64,000 nucleotides of DNA from DASUXA01 sp036378155 (GCA_036378155.1 DASUXA010000017.1:1-64000); one strand, 5' to 3'. Shown: positions 49,305 through 62,013, numbered from the stretch's first letter. Notes: generated by a model not told the origin, from the sequence alone. Translations and numbers: made by a program.

Positions 49305-50230
49305 GACGTCACGTCCTCCCGGTCGGTGTCGACGCCGGATCGGATCGGCTCCGGCTGCGAGGTCAGCTCCCGCTGCGAGGTCGGCTCCGCGTGCCCGCTG
49401 GGCTCCACGTGCCCGCTCGGTTCGGCGCGCCAGGACGGCTGGTGTCCCAGCCAGGCGACCAGCCGGGCGTCGTACTTCTCGTAGTGGTCGGTCAGGTCGC
49501 GGCGCACCGCCGGGTCCATCGCCGCGCCCCGGTACCGCGCCAGCCGTCGCGGAACCGTCGGGTAGCCGAGGTTCGGCAGTCCGAGGAACTCGAGCACCCG
49601 GTCGTACACCGGCTGCGGCTCGACCCGCAGCCGCCCGGCGTCCACGACGAGGATCCGGTCGCGGTCGACGCAGGTGGCGAGGGCGTCGAGGTACACGACG
49701 TACTCGCCGTTCGCGCGGTACGCGTGGTGGCGGTGCGCGAAGCTGTCGTAGTTCCCGTCGGTGACCAGGCGTTCCACCTCGCCGTCCAGGCGCACCGCCT
49801 CCAGGTCCAGGGCGGCGCCGAAGTCCCGCTCCCACTCGTGCCCCACCGCGACCTCGTGGGCGTGCTGCGACCAGGCACGCGTCACCGGGTCGCGGACCAC
49901 CACCAGCAGCTTCACGTCGGGCAGCGCGGCGGCGATCCGGGCGGGCGCGTGCGGGTGGTACAGGTACCCGGCGCTCGCCTCGAACGTGGCGAGCGGAACC
50001 GGGGCGTCGGTCGGCGCGACGGCAGCCGCGAGACGCGCCGCGCGTGCCGGACCCACCCGGGCGGTCGGGAAACGCGACCGGTACCAGCGCGGACCCAGCC
50101 CGTACCAGAGGTCGAAGTAGTCGAGTGTGCCGGCGGCGAGCAGCGCCGGGTGCGCGGCGAGCGCCCGGTACAGCACACCCGCGCCGCAGCGCCGTCCGCC
50201 GCAGATGAGAAACGACGGTGTCAGCCGCAC
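49301..50230 (-). CDS. PAPS-dependent sulfotransferase
   Basis: A 309-residue sulfotransferase of the heparan-sulfate N-sulfotransferase-like group. The 5'-phosphosulfate loop lies at residues 9-20 (ICGGRRCGAGVLYRAL), and the 3'-phosphate site at 111-124, VVRDPVTRAWSQHAHE, with R113, S121. The usual loop is GxxKxGTT; here the lysine is R14 and TT is AG, a change that may weaken or alter PAPS binding. It starts at GTG 50230, overlapping the APH-like gene by 10 bp, and overlaps the methyltransferase gene by 4 bp. PAPS would come from the Sat-CysC protein encoded upstream. Acceptor unknown, likely a glycan. Confidence 0.88.
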   Translation of the reverse strand: MRLTPSFLICGGRRCGAGVLYRALAAHPALLAAGTLDYFDLWYGLGPRWYRSRFPTARVGPARAARLAAAVAPTDAPVPLATFEASAGYLYHPHAPARIAAALPDVKLLVVVRDPVTRAWSQHAHEVAVGHEWERDFGAALDLEAVRLDGEVERLVTDGNYDSFAHRHHAYRANGEYVVYLDALATCVDRDRILVVDAGRLRVEPQPVYDRVLEFLGLPNLGYPTVPRRLARYRGAAMDPAVRRDLTDHYEKYDARLVAWLGHQPSWRAEPSGHVEPSGHAEPTSQRELTSQPEPIRSGVDTDREDVTS

Positions 50231-51465
50231 AACACCTCCACCCGGCGCAGCAGGACCGGCAGCAGCCAGGTACCGAGCAGGCCGAGCTGACCGGCCTCGG
50301 GTGACTGCCGGTCCGCCAGATACCGGGCGGCGAGCTCGATCAGGTGCAGCGTCGCGGTCAGGTCGGCGGCGTCGGCGGGTACCCCGAACGGACGCAGCGC
50401 CTCGGCGGCTCGCGCGAGGCTCACCTCGACCGCCTCGTTCGCGTCCACCGTGGTCAGCCGTACCTGCAGGTCGTGGTGGAGCGCGTCGAAGCCGAGCGGT
50501 ACCGCGGACGCGAACCGCTCCCAGTCCCACACCAGCAGCGTGTCGTCCAGCGCGATCATGTTCCACGGCGTCCAGTCGCCGTGCCACGAGCCGAACGTCA
50601 GCCGGGTGTCGCCGCGCGCGGCGACCAGCAGATCCGCCGCCATGCCGAGGGTCCGCCCGTCCGGATGGTCGCCGACCTCGGCGAGCCGGGCGCGCAGCCC
50701 CGACCAGTACTCGCTGGCGGCGACCGGCGCGACGGTGGTGCCCAGGCACCGCGACACCTCGCGCATCGCGTCCGTCAACCGGTCGCGGGACAGCGGTACG
50801 TGCGGGCGGTCCACCGGCAGCCCGGACTGGACGAGCACGGTGTTGCCCCGCCACACGCCGGTGTGCACCACACCGGGCACGGTGACGCCGCGCAGCGGAA
50901 CCCTGCTCAGCGCGGTCAGGGCGACCGTCTCGGTGCGTACCAGCCGGCGGGTCAGCTCACCGCTGCCCAGTTTGGCGTACCCGAGCGTGTCGCCGTTCTG
51001 GGCGAGCACGTGCAGCACGGGGGTACGACGGGTCCGGGCGGGACCGATGTGGACGGCGAGGGAGACGGGTCGACCGAGCGACCGGCGCAGGTACCGGTCG
51101 ACGGTGTCGACCGGCTGCCCGTCGTCGGCGGGCGGGGCGACGATCCGGATCCGGTCGCGCATCAGCATGTGCGAGGCGCCGGTGCGCAGCGCCGCCGCCG
51201 CCGCGCCGCGCTTGAACCTGCCGGTACGGGTGCGTACCTCGGCGTACCGGCGCACCGCCGCCGACGCGACCCGCGCCGAGTTCGCCGGTACCAGCAGCCG
51301 GGGTCGGCGGGTGTTGGGCACGAGGACGTAGTCGGCGACCACGTCCCCGGCGAGTTCGCTGGACACCTCGCACGGCTCCGGGTAGAGCAACCGGAGCACC
51401 TCGGCGACCTGTCGCGCCGGCAGCACCTCGTCGTGCGGGGCGGGCGCGGTGGGTACGAGACTCAT
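50221..51465 (-). CDS. Aminoglycoside phosphotransferase (APH)-fold kinase
   Basis: A 414-residue protein with the APH catalytic loop HGDWTPWN (H295-N302) and metal site LLVWDWERF, in the kinase fold of APH/choline kinases. The N-terminal about 180 residues carry VRRYAEVRTRTGRFKRGAAAAAL and are less typical. The Brenner aspartate (D297) and N302 are present, so phosphorylation of a small hydroxyl compound or sugar is plausible. It lies between a Wzz-like protein (4-bp ATGA overlap) and a sulfotransferase (10-bp overlap), so antibiotic resistance is unlikely to be its job; a pathway step is. Confidence 0.85.
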   Translation of the reverse strand: MSLVPTAPAPHDEVLPARQVAEVLRLLYPEPCEVSSELAGDVVADYVLVPNTRRPRLLVPANSARVASAAVRRYAEVRTRTGRFKRGAAAAALRTGASHMLMRDRIRIVAPPADDGQPVDTVDRYLRRSLGRPVSLAVHIGPARTRRTPVLHVLAQNGDTLGYAKLGSGELTRRLVRTETVALTALSRVPLRGVTVPGVVHTGVWRGNTVLVQSGLPVDRPHVPLSRDRLTDAMREVSRCLGTTVAPVAASEYWSGLRARLAEVGDHPDGRTLGMAADLLVAARGDTRLTFGSWHGDWTPWNMIALDDTLLVWDWERFASAVPLGFDALHHDLQVRLTTVDANEAVEVSLARAAEALRPFGVPADAADLTATLHLIELAARYLADRQSPEAGQLGLLGTWLLPVLLRRVEVLCG

Positions 51466-53153
51466 ACCGCCTCCGTAGGGGGGATCATGTCGGTGAGCCG
51501 GCTCGCGCGGTACACCTTCCCGGTGACCGCACGCGGCGGCGGGGGGTTGACGTAGACGAGAGCCGGGGGCGTGGTCACGTTGTCCGCCGTGTCGACGCGC
51601 GGCGGGCGGGTGCGGTACGTCGCTGTGGCGGGTGTCGACGGCGGCGTCGGTACCGGCGCGCCGCCCGACCCGGGTACGCGCGGCAGCCGGTCCAGCACGA
51701 CCGCGCCGAGTACCGGGGTACCGACCCGGCGCAACTGGTCCGCCGCGTCGGTCACCTCGCGCCGCCTGGTACCGCCCAGTTCGATCGTGACGATCGCGGC
51801 GTCCGCGAGGCTCGCCAGCGTCTGGGCGTCCGCGCTGGTCGCGGTCGACGGTCCGGCGACGACCACGAACTCGGCCTGCCGGCGCAGGGTACGCAGGATG
51901 TCCCGGAGCAGCGGGGAGTGGCTGGCGAGCCCGGCGGCGGTCGCGGTACCGCCTGTCGTGACGACGCGCAGCCACGGCTGACGCGGGGTGCGTTGCAGCG
52001 CCGCCGCCAACCCGACCCGACCGGCGAGCAGGTCGGACAGGCCCGGTACCGCCGCGACGCCGAACAGCCGGGAGCCGGCGGTCGCGGCGTGCCGCGTCTC
52101 GGGCTGGTACGCGCAGATCAGCACCACGTCGCAGCCGGTACGGGCGAGCGCGGTCGCCAGGTTCGCGGCGACGACGGTCGACCCGAGCCCGGCGCTCGCG
52201 CCGGTGACCAGGACCACCCGTTCGTCGTTGTCGAGGCTGGCGATCACCTCGTTGCGGAGCCGGTTGAACAGTTGCCCGCCCGCCGAGTACTCCGGCAGCA
52301 GGTCGTCCAGGTCGCCTCGCACCGACCGGGCGAGATGGGTCAGCACCGGCAGCCCGCTGAGCCGGGGCACCTGACCGGGGCGACGTACCCGTGGGTCCAA
52401 CCGTTCCCGGCCGAGCGCGGCGAGCACCCCGACGAGCAGCCCGACCAGCGCTGCGACCACGAGGTACAGCGTGGTGCGCGGGCTGACCGGCTGCCGGGGC
52501 GGTGCCGCGTCGGCGATCACCGTACCGGGGTTGATCCGGGTCGCGGTCAGGTCGTTCAGCCGCGAGGTGAGTTCGGCGATCTGCTCGGTGAGCGCGCTGC
52601 GCTGGCTGTCCAGGGCGGCGCGTTCGGTGCTGGTACGGCTGATCACCTCGGCGCGGGCGTTCGCCTTCGCCAACTGGGTCTGCAGGTCGCGCAGGTTCCC
52701 GCGCACCGCCGCGGTACGGGCAGCCAGGTCGGCTTGCGCCTGGTCGCCCCGGTACCGCAGGTAGGCGGCCGCGAACGCGTGCGCTCCCGCCTGCGCGCTG
52801 TGCGGCGAACCCGCCCGGTACGCGATGCGCAGGACGGACGAGTCGGCGGGGGCGGTGACGCGTACCCGGTTCGCCAGGTCGTCGGCGGGCAGGTCGGTGC
52901 GCAGCAGGGTACCGGCGAGTTCGGCGACCGCCTCGGAGCGTACGAGCTGGGCCTCGGTGTCGAGGCTGACCGGGTCGGAGCCGACCGGTGCGACCAGGAC
53001 GACGGCGGTCGACTCGTACACCTGCGGTCGGCTCTGCGCGATCAGCGCGCCGACCGCGACGCCGGTCGCGAGCGCCGCCGCCACCAGCCACCAGTTGCGC
53101 GTCAGCCATGGACGGTCGACGGAGTGGGCGGACACCGGACGGGTGGCATCCAT
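51462..53153 (-). CDS. Wzz/CpsD-like polysaccharide co-polymerase with inactive BY-kinase domain
   Basis: A 563-residue protein with a Wzz N-terminal part: helices at 21-40 and 229-248, and an extracytoplasmic coiled-coil at about 140-205. A cytoplasmic P-loop domain of bacterial tyrosine-kinase (CpsD/Wzc) shape follows at 313-490. Its motifs are broken: Walker A VTGASAGLGSTVVAANLA has no lysine (GEGKST expected), Walker A' VVLICAYQPE lacks the IDAD pair, and Walker B FVVVAGPS lacks the aspartate. The C-terminus is Pro-rich with three tyrosines (Y's in YRTRP, VYVN, VYRAS). Chain-length or complex assembly roles may remain without kinase activity. Confidence 0.88.
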   Translation of the reverse strand: MDATRPVSAHSVDRPWLTRNWWLVAAALATGVAVGALIAQSRPQVYESTAVVLVAPVGSDPVSLDTEAQLVRSEAVAELAGTLLRTDLPADDLANRVRVTAPADSSVLRIAYRAGSPHSAQAGAHAFAAAYLRYRGDQAQADLAARTAAVRGNLRDLQTQLAKANARAEVISRTSTERAALDSQRSALTEQIAELTSRLNDLTATRINPGTVIADAAPPRQPVSPRTTLYLVVAALVGLLVGVLAALGRERLDPRVRRPGQVPRLSGLPVLTHLARSVRGDLDDLLPEYSAGGQLFNRLRNEVIASLDNDERVVLVTGASAGLGSTVVAANLATALARTGCDVVLICAYQPETRHAATAGSRLFGVAAVPGLSDLLAGRVGLAAALQRTPRQPWLRVVTTGGTATAAGLASHSPLLRDILRTLRRQAEFVVVAGPSTATSADAQTLASLADAAIVTIELGGTRRREVTDAADQLRRVGTPVLGAVVLDRLPRVPGSGGAPVPTPPSTPATATYRTRPPRVDTADNVTTPPALVYVNPPPPRAVTGKVYRASRLTDMIPPTEAV

Positions 53154-53325
53154 GCTGGGCGGCCCCTTCGGTGAGCGTGCGGAACGGGTACCGGTCAGGG
53201 GGTAGGCACCCCTGGTGGGGTAAACGTCGATCCGCTTCGCACGTAATGGGGCAACGCCGGCTGAGCCGGTCGCAGTCGTGGTAGGCGCTCCGGGTGGCGA
53301 CGCGGCGACCGTCGCGACACGGGTG

Positions 53326-53360
53326 CACCGCTCGCGGTGTGGCTACACCGCCAGCGGTGT
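53326..53360. repeat. Dispersed hairpin repeat, copy 3
   Basis: Two perfect adjacent hairpins, CACCGC-TC-GCGGTG (53326-53339) and ACACCGC-CA-GCGGTGT (53345-53360), with GGCTA between them. On the minus strand it aligns with copy 2 over about 35 bases with paired C-to-T and G-to-A differences. It lies 45 bp from the Sat-CysC stop, in the 251-bp spacer that otherwise holds only a small ACCCC/GGGGT hairpin (53208-53221). Confidence 0.6.
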
Positions 53361-53404
53361 GAACGTGGACCGGTGTACCTCCGGGCGGGTGCCGGAGCGC
53401 GGAC

Positions 53405-54934
53405 TCAGGCGGAGTGGCGCGGGTCGGTCCAGCCGTGCTCGGCGAGATGGCGCAGCACGACCGCCGCGGCGTCGTCGACCGTCATCGACGACGTGTCCAC
53501 CACCAGGTCGGCGTCGGTCGGTTCCTCGTACGGGTCGTCGACGCCGGTCATCCCGGTGAGCTGTCCAGCCCTGGCCCGCGCGTACAGCCCCTTGCGGTCC
53601 CGCCGTTCGCACACCTCGAGCGGGGTCGCGACGTGTACCAGGACGAACCCGGCGCCGGCCCGGTGCGCCATCTCGCGCGCCTGCTGCCGCGCCTGGTGGT
53701 ACGGCGCGATCGGGCAGCACAGCACCAGCCCGCCGTGGCGCGCGATCTCGGCCGCCACCCAGCCGATCCGCCGGATGTTGGTGTCCCGGTCCTCCTTGCT
53801 GAAGGTCAGCCCCTTGGACAGCTCACGGCGTACCACGTCGCCGTCGAGCAGGGTGACCGTCCGTTCCCCGGACTCCAGCAGGGTGTCCGCCACGGCTCGG
53901 GCGATCGTCGACTTGCCCGAGCCGGACAGCCCGGTGAGGAACACGACGAGGCCGCGCAGCCGGCGCGGCGGGCGGGCCCGCGCCAGTTCCCGCGCGACCG
54001 CCGGCGGGGTGTGCCACTCCGGCAGCGCCACGCCGTGGTCGAGCAGGTCGTCGACCTCCGCGGTGGTGAGCGCGGCGCGACGGTACCGGGGTGGGATGCC
54101 GTCCCGGCTGCGCCACTGCCCGTCCCGGCTGTCGTACGCCAGTTCCCGGGGGATCAGCACGCGCAGCCCGCCGCCGGAGATCGGCATCTCGCCGGTCGAC
54201 AGCAGGTGCGTCACCCCGTACGCCTTGGCGACGGTGGCGCGCAGCAGCGCGTCGCGGATCTCGTCGCCGTGCGAGGCGAGGGGGACCGCGACGATCGCGG
54301 CGGGCGGCATCCGGTCCCGCGCGGCGAGCACGGTACGGACCAGGGCTTCGGGGGCGAGCCCGTCGACGGTGGGTCCGGCGACCGGGATGAGCACCACCAG
54401 GGCGCCGGACAGCGTCTTGGCGGCGAGCGCGATCTGGGCGAGTTGCGGGCGGTGCAGCGGTCGGTCGGCGATCACGCCGAGGACCCGACCGGGCGGCAGC
54501 AGGTCGCGGATCTCGGCGGGGGTGCGGCGCAGCCGCGCGAACGGGTGGTGACCGCCGTCGCCGGCGCGTCGTACCGGACCGGCGACCGCCGATAGACCGT
54601 CCGCCGTGGGCCACGTCTCGGTGACGTCGACCGCGGCGATCGGGGCGCCCTCGGTATCGGTGAGGACGATCGCCCGGTGCAGCGGGTTGTTGGTGTCCAG
54701 CGTGTCGACCAGCGAGGTGGGCACTTCGAGGGTGACCGGTACCGGCCAGCGCGTGCCGTCGGCGAGGCGGCCGGTGCGGGCGAGGCTCACCACGTCGGTG
54801 CGGCCCAGAAAGCCGGTCAGCGGGGCGTACGCGCCGGACAGCAGCATCTCCAGGTCGGCCAGTTCACGCGGCCGTGGAGTGTACGTCGGTGCGTCTCGCA
54901 GCACCTCGTCGGGCAACGCCCAACCGTTGCTCAT
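53405..54934 (-). CDS. cysC: ATP sulfurylase-like/APS kinase fusion (PAPS synthase type)
   Basis: A 509-residue protein. The N-terminal 320 residues follow ATP sulfurylase (Sat) order, including LSGAYAPLTGFLG (33-45), but the catalytic H-x-G-H type motif is changed: RPLHRPQ (158-164) replaces QxRNPxHxxH, losing the asparagine and last histidine. The C-terminal APS kinase is intact: Walker A GLSGSGKST (335-343), LLDGDVVRRELSKGLTFSKE, DRDTNIRRIGWVA and the KGLYARARAG lid. It should make PAPS; whether the Sat half makes APS is doubtful. It heads the minus-strand operon whose sulfotransferase needs PAPS. A Pro/Arg linker at 318-326 joins the halves. Confidence 0.88.
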   Translation of the reverse strand: MSNGWALPDEVLRDAPTYTPRPRELADLEMLLSGAYAPLTGFLGRTDVVSLARTGRLADGTRWPVPVTLEVPTSLVDTLDTNNPLHRAIVLTDTEGAPIAAVDVTETWPTADGLSAVAGPVRRAGDGGHHPFARLRRTPAEIRDLLPPGRVLGVIADRPLHRPQLAQIALAAKTLSGALVVLIPVAGPTVDGLAPEALVRTVLAARDRMPPAAIVAVPLASHGDEIRDALLRATVAKAYGVTHLLSTGEMPISGGGLRVLIPRELAYDSRDGQWRSRDGIPPRYRRAALTTAEVDDLLDHGVALPEWHTPPAVARELARARPPRRLRGLVVFLTGLSGSGKSTIARAVADTLLESGERTVTLLDGDVVRRELSKGLTFSKEDRDTNIRRIGWVAAEIARHGGLVLCCPIAPYHQARQQAREMAHRAGAGFVLVHVATPLEVCERRDRKGLYARARAGQLTGMTGVDDPYEEPTDADLVVDTSSMTVDDAAAVVLRHLAEHGWTDPRHSA

Positions 54935-55080
54935 GGAACCCCCTCGCGCCAGGCCAACAGTTTCACATCTACGCGGGCGATAGGTCGACCGACGGTCGGA
55001 TGATCTTCAGTCGTCCGCTTGCCAGGCGAGGCGACCTCGACGTGACGTCGGCGCGACCGAACAGCGCGGGTCGCGAGGGC

Positions 55081-57861
55081 TCAGCCGGTGTTGCGCATAC
55101 CGGCGGCGATACCGTTGATCGTGGTGAGCAGGGCGCGTTCCAGGGCCGGGTCGACGGTCACCGGGCGATTGGCGGCGACCCGCGCGGCGCGGTACTGGGC
55201 GAGCAGCGCGACCTGCAGGTGATGCAGCGGCTCGAGGTACGTGTCGCGAACCGCGAGCGTGCGGCGCAGGACCGGCTGGTTGCCCAGCAGGTCGCTCTCT
55301 CCGGTGATCGCGAGCACCTCGGAGACCGTCCGCTGGTACTCGTCGCGGATCGTGTCGAAGATCGGCTGGAGTTTCTCCGGTACCAGGGTCTCCACGTACC
55401 GCGCCGCGATCGTCAGGTCGGTCTTGGTGAGCATCATCGCGACGTTCGACAGGAACGTCTGGAAGAAGTGCCAGCGCTGGTACATCTCGGACAGCGTGTC
55501 GCCCAGCCCCGCCGCGCGCGCGGCGGCGAGCCCGGTACCGACCCCGAACCAGCCGGGCACGATCTGCCGCGACTGGGTCCACCCGAACACCCACGGGATC
55601 GCCCGCAGCCCGCCGAGCCCGGCGTCGGAGTCGGGTCGCTTCGCCGGTCGCGAGCCGATGTTCAACGCCCCCAGCAGTTCCGTCGGGGTGGACGCCCAGA
55701 AGTACTCCGGCAGGTTGTCGTCCTCGACGAGGTCGCGGTACGCCCGGAACGCCGCGCCCGACACCACGTCCATCGCGGCGTCCCACCCGGCGAGGGCGGA
55801 CGCCGACTGCCGGGGCGCGGTGTGCAGCAGGGTCGCCTGGAGCACCGCGGCGACGGTCAGCTCGAGGTTTTCCCTGGCCAGCGCGGGGACCGTGTACTTG
55901 TCGGAGATCACTTCACCCTGCTCGGTGACCTTGATCGCGCCGTCCAGGGTGCCCCACGGCTGGGCGAGGATCGCCTCGTGCGTGGGCCCGCCGCCGCGCC
56001 CGACGGTCCCGCCTCGCCCATGGAACAGCCGCAGCCGTACCCCGTGCTTCGCGGCGACGTCGCGCAGTGCCCGTTGCGCCCGGTGGATCGACCACTGCGA
56101 CGTGGTGATGCCCGCCTCCTTGTTGGAGTCGGAGTACCCGAGCATGACTTCCTGCACGTCGTCGCGGGCGCGGACGACGGCGCGGTACGCCTCGACCGAC
56201 AGCAGCCGGTCCAGCAGCGGTCCCGCCTGTTCCAGTTCGGCGATCGACTCCAGCAGCGGCACGAAACCGATGCGGGCGCGACCCTCGTGGACATCCAGCA
56301 GACCCGCCTCACGGGCGAGGATCACCGGGGCGAGGACGTCGTCGATGCCGCGCGTCATCGAGATGATGTACGACTCGATGACTTCCTGCCCGAACCGGTC
56401 CTGCGTCTCGCGGATGGTGCCGAACACGTCGAACGTGCGGCGCGCCGCCGGGGACAGCAGGGTGTCCGTGGTGGACAGCGGGCGACGTCCGGACAGTTCC
56501 CGGATCAGCAGGTCGGTGCGCTGCTCACGGGTGAGCGACACGTAGTCGGTGACCTCGCCGACCCTGGCGAACAGTTGGGCGAGCACGCCGTGGTGGGCGT
56601 CGGCGTGCTCCCGGACGTCCAGGGTCGCCAGGTGCAGCCCGAAGGCGCGGACGGTACGGATCGCCTCGGCGAGCCGCCCGGTCGCCGACAACTGCCCCGC
56701 GTTGCGGGCCAGCGAGGCGCGCATCAATTCCAGGTCGGCGACGAGTTCGGCGGTACCGAGGTAGTCCCGCCCCGGCGTGTGCCCCGCCCCGCTGGCGAGC
56801 CGCTGCCGGGTGTTCGCGAGCTTCACCTGCACGCAGCGCGCCTTCAGCCGGTACGGCTCCTCGGCGTTGACCCGCCGGAACCGCTCCGCCAACTCGGGCA
56901 GGTTGTCCAGGTCGGTGGCGAGGCTGGCGGCGAGGTCCAGGGATACCGAGCGCAGCCGCCGGGACACCGACAGCTCGTTGATCAGCTCGTCCATGACCCG
57001 TTCGGCGGCGCGGATGCCGTACTCCGACTGGATCAGCAGCACGTCGCGGGTGACGGCCGGGGTCACGTACGGGTTGCCGTCCCGGTCGCCGCCGATCCAG
57101 CTGCCGAAGCTGAGCGGACGTCCGGTCGGCGCCGTCTCCACGCCGAGCGAGCGCAGCGTGTCCGCCAGGTCGGTGAGTACCTGCGGCGCGGCGTCGGCGT
57201 ACAGGTCGGCGAGGTAGTACACCGCGTTGCGGGCTTCGTCGGTCGGCTCGGGGCGCGCCTGTCGCAGCTCGTCGGTCTGCCAGAGCAGGTCGATCAGCTC
57301 CGCCAGCCGTCGGTCGGTGCGGCGTGCGGCGGTACCGTCGGCGTCGGCGACCGCCCCGCCGTACAGTGCGGCGGTCGCCGCCTCGCGATCCAGTTCGTCG
57401 GCGATCGCCCGGAGCTTGACCAGGATCGACCGGCGCGCCGCCTCGGTCGGGTGGGCGGTGAACACCGGACGTACTGCGAGCCGGCGCGCCACGGCGGCCA
57501 CCTCGTCCGCCGGTACCCCGCGCTCGGCGATCAGCCTCGCCGCCTGGTCCAGCCAGCCGCCCTCGATCGCGCGGCGACGCCGCAGCTCGCGGCCACGGTG
57601 TACCTGCTCGGTGATGTTCGCCAGATGGAAGTACGTGGAGAAGGCGCGCGCCAGCCGGGTCGCGGTCGCGATGTCGACCGTGGTGAGCACGCGTTCCGCC
57701 TCGTCGGCGTCGGTACGCACCAGCGCGCGCACCTGCTCGACGAGATCCAGCAGCGCCTGACCTTCCTGGCGTACCAGGGTGTGTCCGAGCAGTGTGCCCA
57801 ACCGTCGGATGTCGGCGCGCAGCGCGGCGTCCGGATCGAGCTGAACGGAGAGTTCACTCAC
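55081..57861 (-). CDS. ppc: Phosphoenolpyruvate carboxylase
   Basis: Anaplerotic carboxylation of PEP to oxaloacetate. The 926-residue protein has catalytic H137 (VFTAHPTEA), the second and third loops GYSDSNKEAG and FHGRGGTVGRGGGPTHEAI, GWTQSRQIVPGWFGVGTGL and the C-terminal MRNTG ending. Length and motifs are standard for the bacterial enzyme, with no phosphorylatable N-terminal serine extension. It diverges from mfd over a 456-bp gap. Supply of oxaloacetate ties it to mdh and icd in the window. Confidence 0.97.
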   Translation of the reverse strand: MSELSVQLDPDAALRADIRRLGTLLGHTLVRQEGQALLDLVEQVRALVRTDADEAERVLTTVDIATATRLARAFSTYFHLANITEQVHRGRELRRRRAIEGGWLDQAARLIAERGVPADEVAAVARRLAVRPVFTAHPTEAARRSILVKLRAIADELDREAATAALYGGAVADADGTAARRTDRRLAELIDLLWQTDELRQARPEPTDEARNAVYYLADLYADAAPQVLTDLADTLRSLGVETAPTGRPLSFGSWIGGDRDGNPYVTPAVTRDVLLIQSEYGIRAAERVMDELINELSVSRRLRSVSLDLAASLATDLDNLPELAERFRRVNAEEPYRLKARCVQVKLANTRQRLASGAGHTPGRDYLGTAELVADLELMRASLARNAGQLSATGRLAEAIRTVRAFGLHLATLDVREHADAHHGVLAQLFARVGEVTDYVSLTREQRTDLLIRELSGRRPLSTTDTLLSPAARRTFDVFGTIRETQDRFGQEVIESYIISMTRGIDDVLAPVILAREAGLLDVHEGRARIGFVPLLESIAELEQAGPLLDRLLSVEAYRAVVRARDDVQEVMLGYSDSNKEAGITTSQWSIHRAQRALRDVAAKHGVRLRLFHGRGGTVGRGGGPTHEAILAQPWGTLDGAIKVTEQGEVISDKYTVPALARENLELTVAAVLQATLLHTAPRQSASALAGWDAAMDVVSGAAFRAYRDLVEDDNLPEYFWASTPTELLGALNIGSRPAKRPDSDAGLGGLRAIPWVFGWTQSRQIVPGWFGVGTGLAAARAAGLGDTLSEMYQRWHFFQTFLSNVAMMLTKTDLTIAARYVETLVPEKLQPIFDTIRDEYQRTVSEVLAITGESDLLGNQPVLRRTLAVRDTYLEPLHHLQVALLAQYRAARVAANRPVTVDPALERALLTTINGIAAGMRNTG

Positions 57862-58317
57862 CGTGCGTCACCTTCCCAGGGTCGACGACCGTCGGGACGG
57901 CGCTGTCCGGTGTTGTCTGGATGGTACCGACTGGGCGCGTCATCGGCACCCGCGACCGTGGTGGCGGTGCGCGCGGGGGCGCGGTGGGGGCGTCCGTGGG
58001 CATGGCGGGGTGTGCCGGTCGAGGTCCACAACGCCGGGGGTGTACGCACATCTCGACGCGGGTAGGCATCCCAGGATGCTTACCGCTGCGGTGGTGTGCC
58101 CACATCGCGGGCGGTGTCGCCTCTCGTGACGTGCCCCGGTCTGGGACGCGCACCTGTGGCGGCATGCCCGAGCCCGGGCGCGCCCCTCGCTTGGCGCAGC
58201 CCCGCGCGCGGTGCGGAGAACCGGGGCGCCGCCGTAGTCTGGACGGGCACACCCCGTCCGCGACCCGGATCGGGGTGCATCCGCGTGCGCCCGCCCGACT
58301 ACGGAAAGTGACCGAGG
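57862..58317. other. 456-bp gap between ppc and mfd, with dispersed hairpin repeat copy 4
   Basis: No convincing gene lies here. The dispersed repeat occupies about 58018-58110: GTGTACGCACATC (58040-58052) is identical to copy 1, followed by the hairpin GTAGGCATCC (58062-58071), CA, GGATGCTTAC (58074-58083), which pairs with one G-T. The rest presumably holds divergent promoters. Confidence 0.7.

Positions 58318-62013
<3,696 letters not shown>

Noticed and set aside
48576..49835. A longer methyltransferase beginning at 49835
   Set aside because: The first about 177 residues are an Arg/Pro-rich shadow of the sulfotransferase; the GTG at 49304 with the 4-bp overlap is the better start.
50221..51465. 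Antibiotic-resistance aminoglycoside phosphotransferase
   Set aside because: The catalytic motifs fit the fold, but the operon context with Wzz and sulfotransferase genes suggests a biosynthetic kinase.
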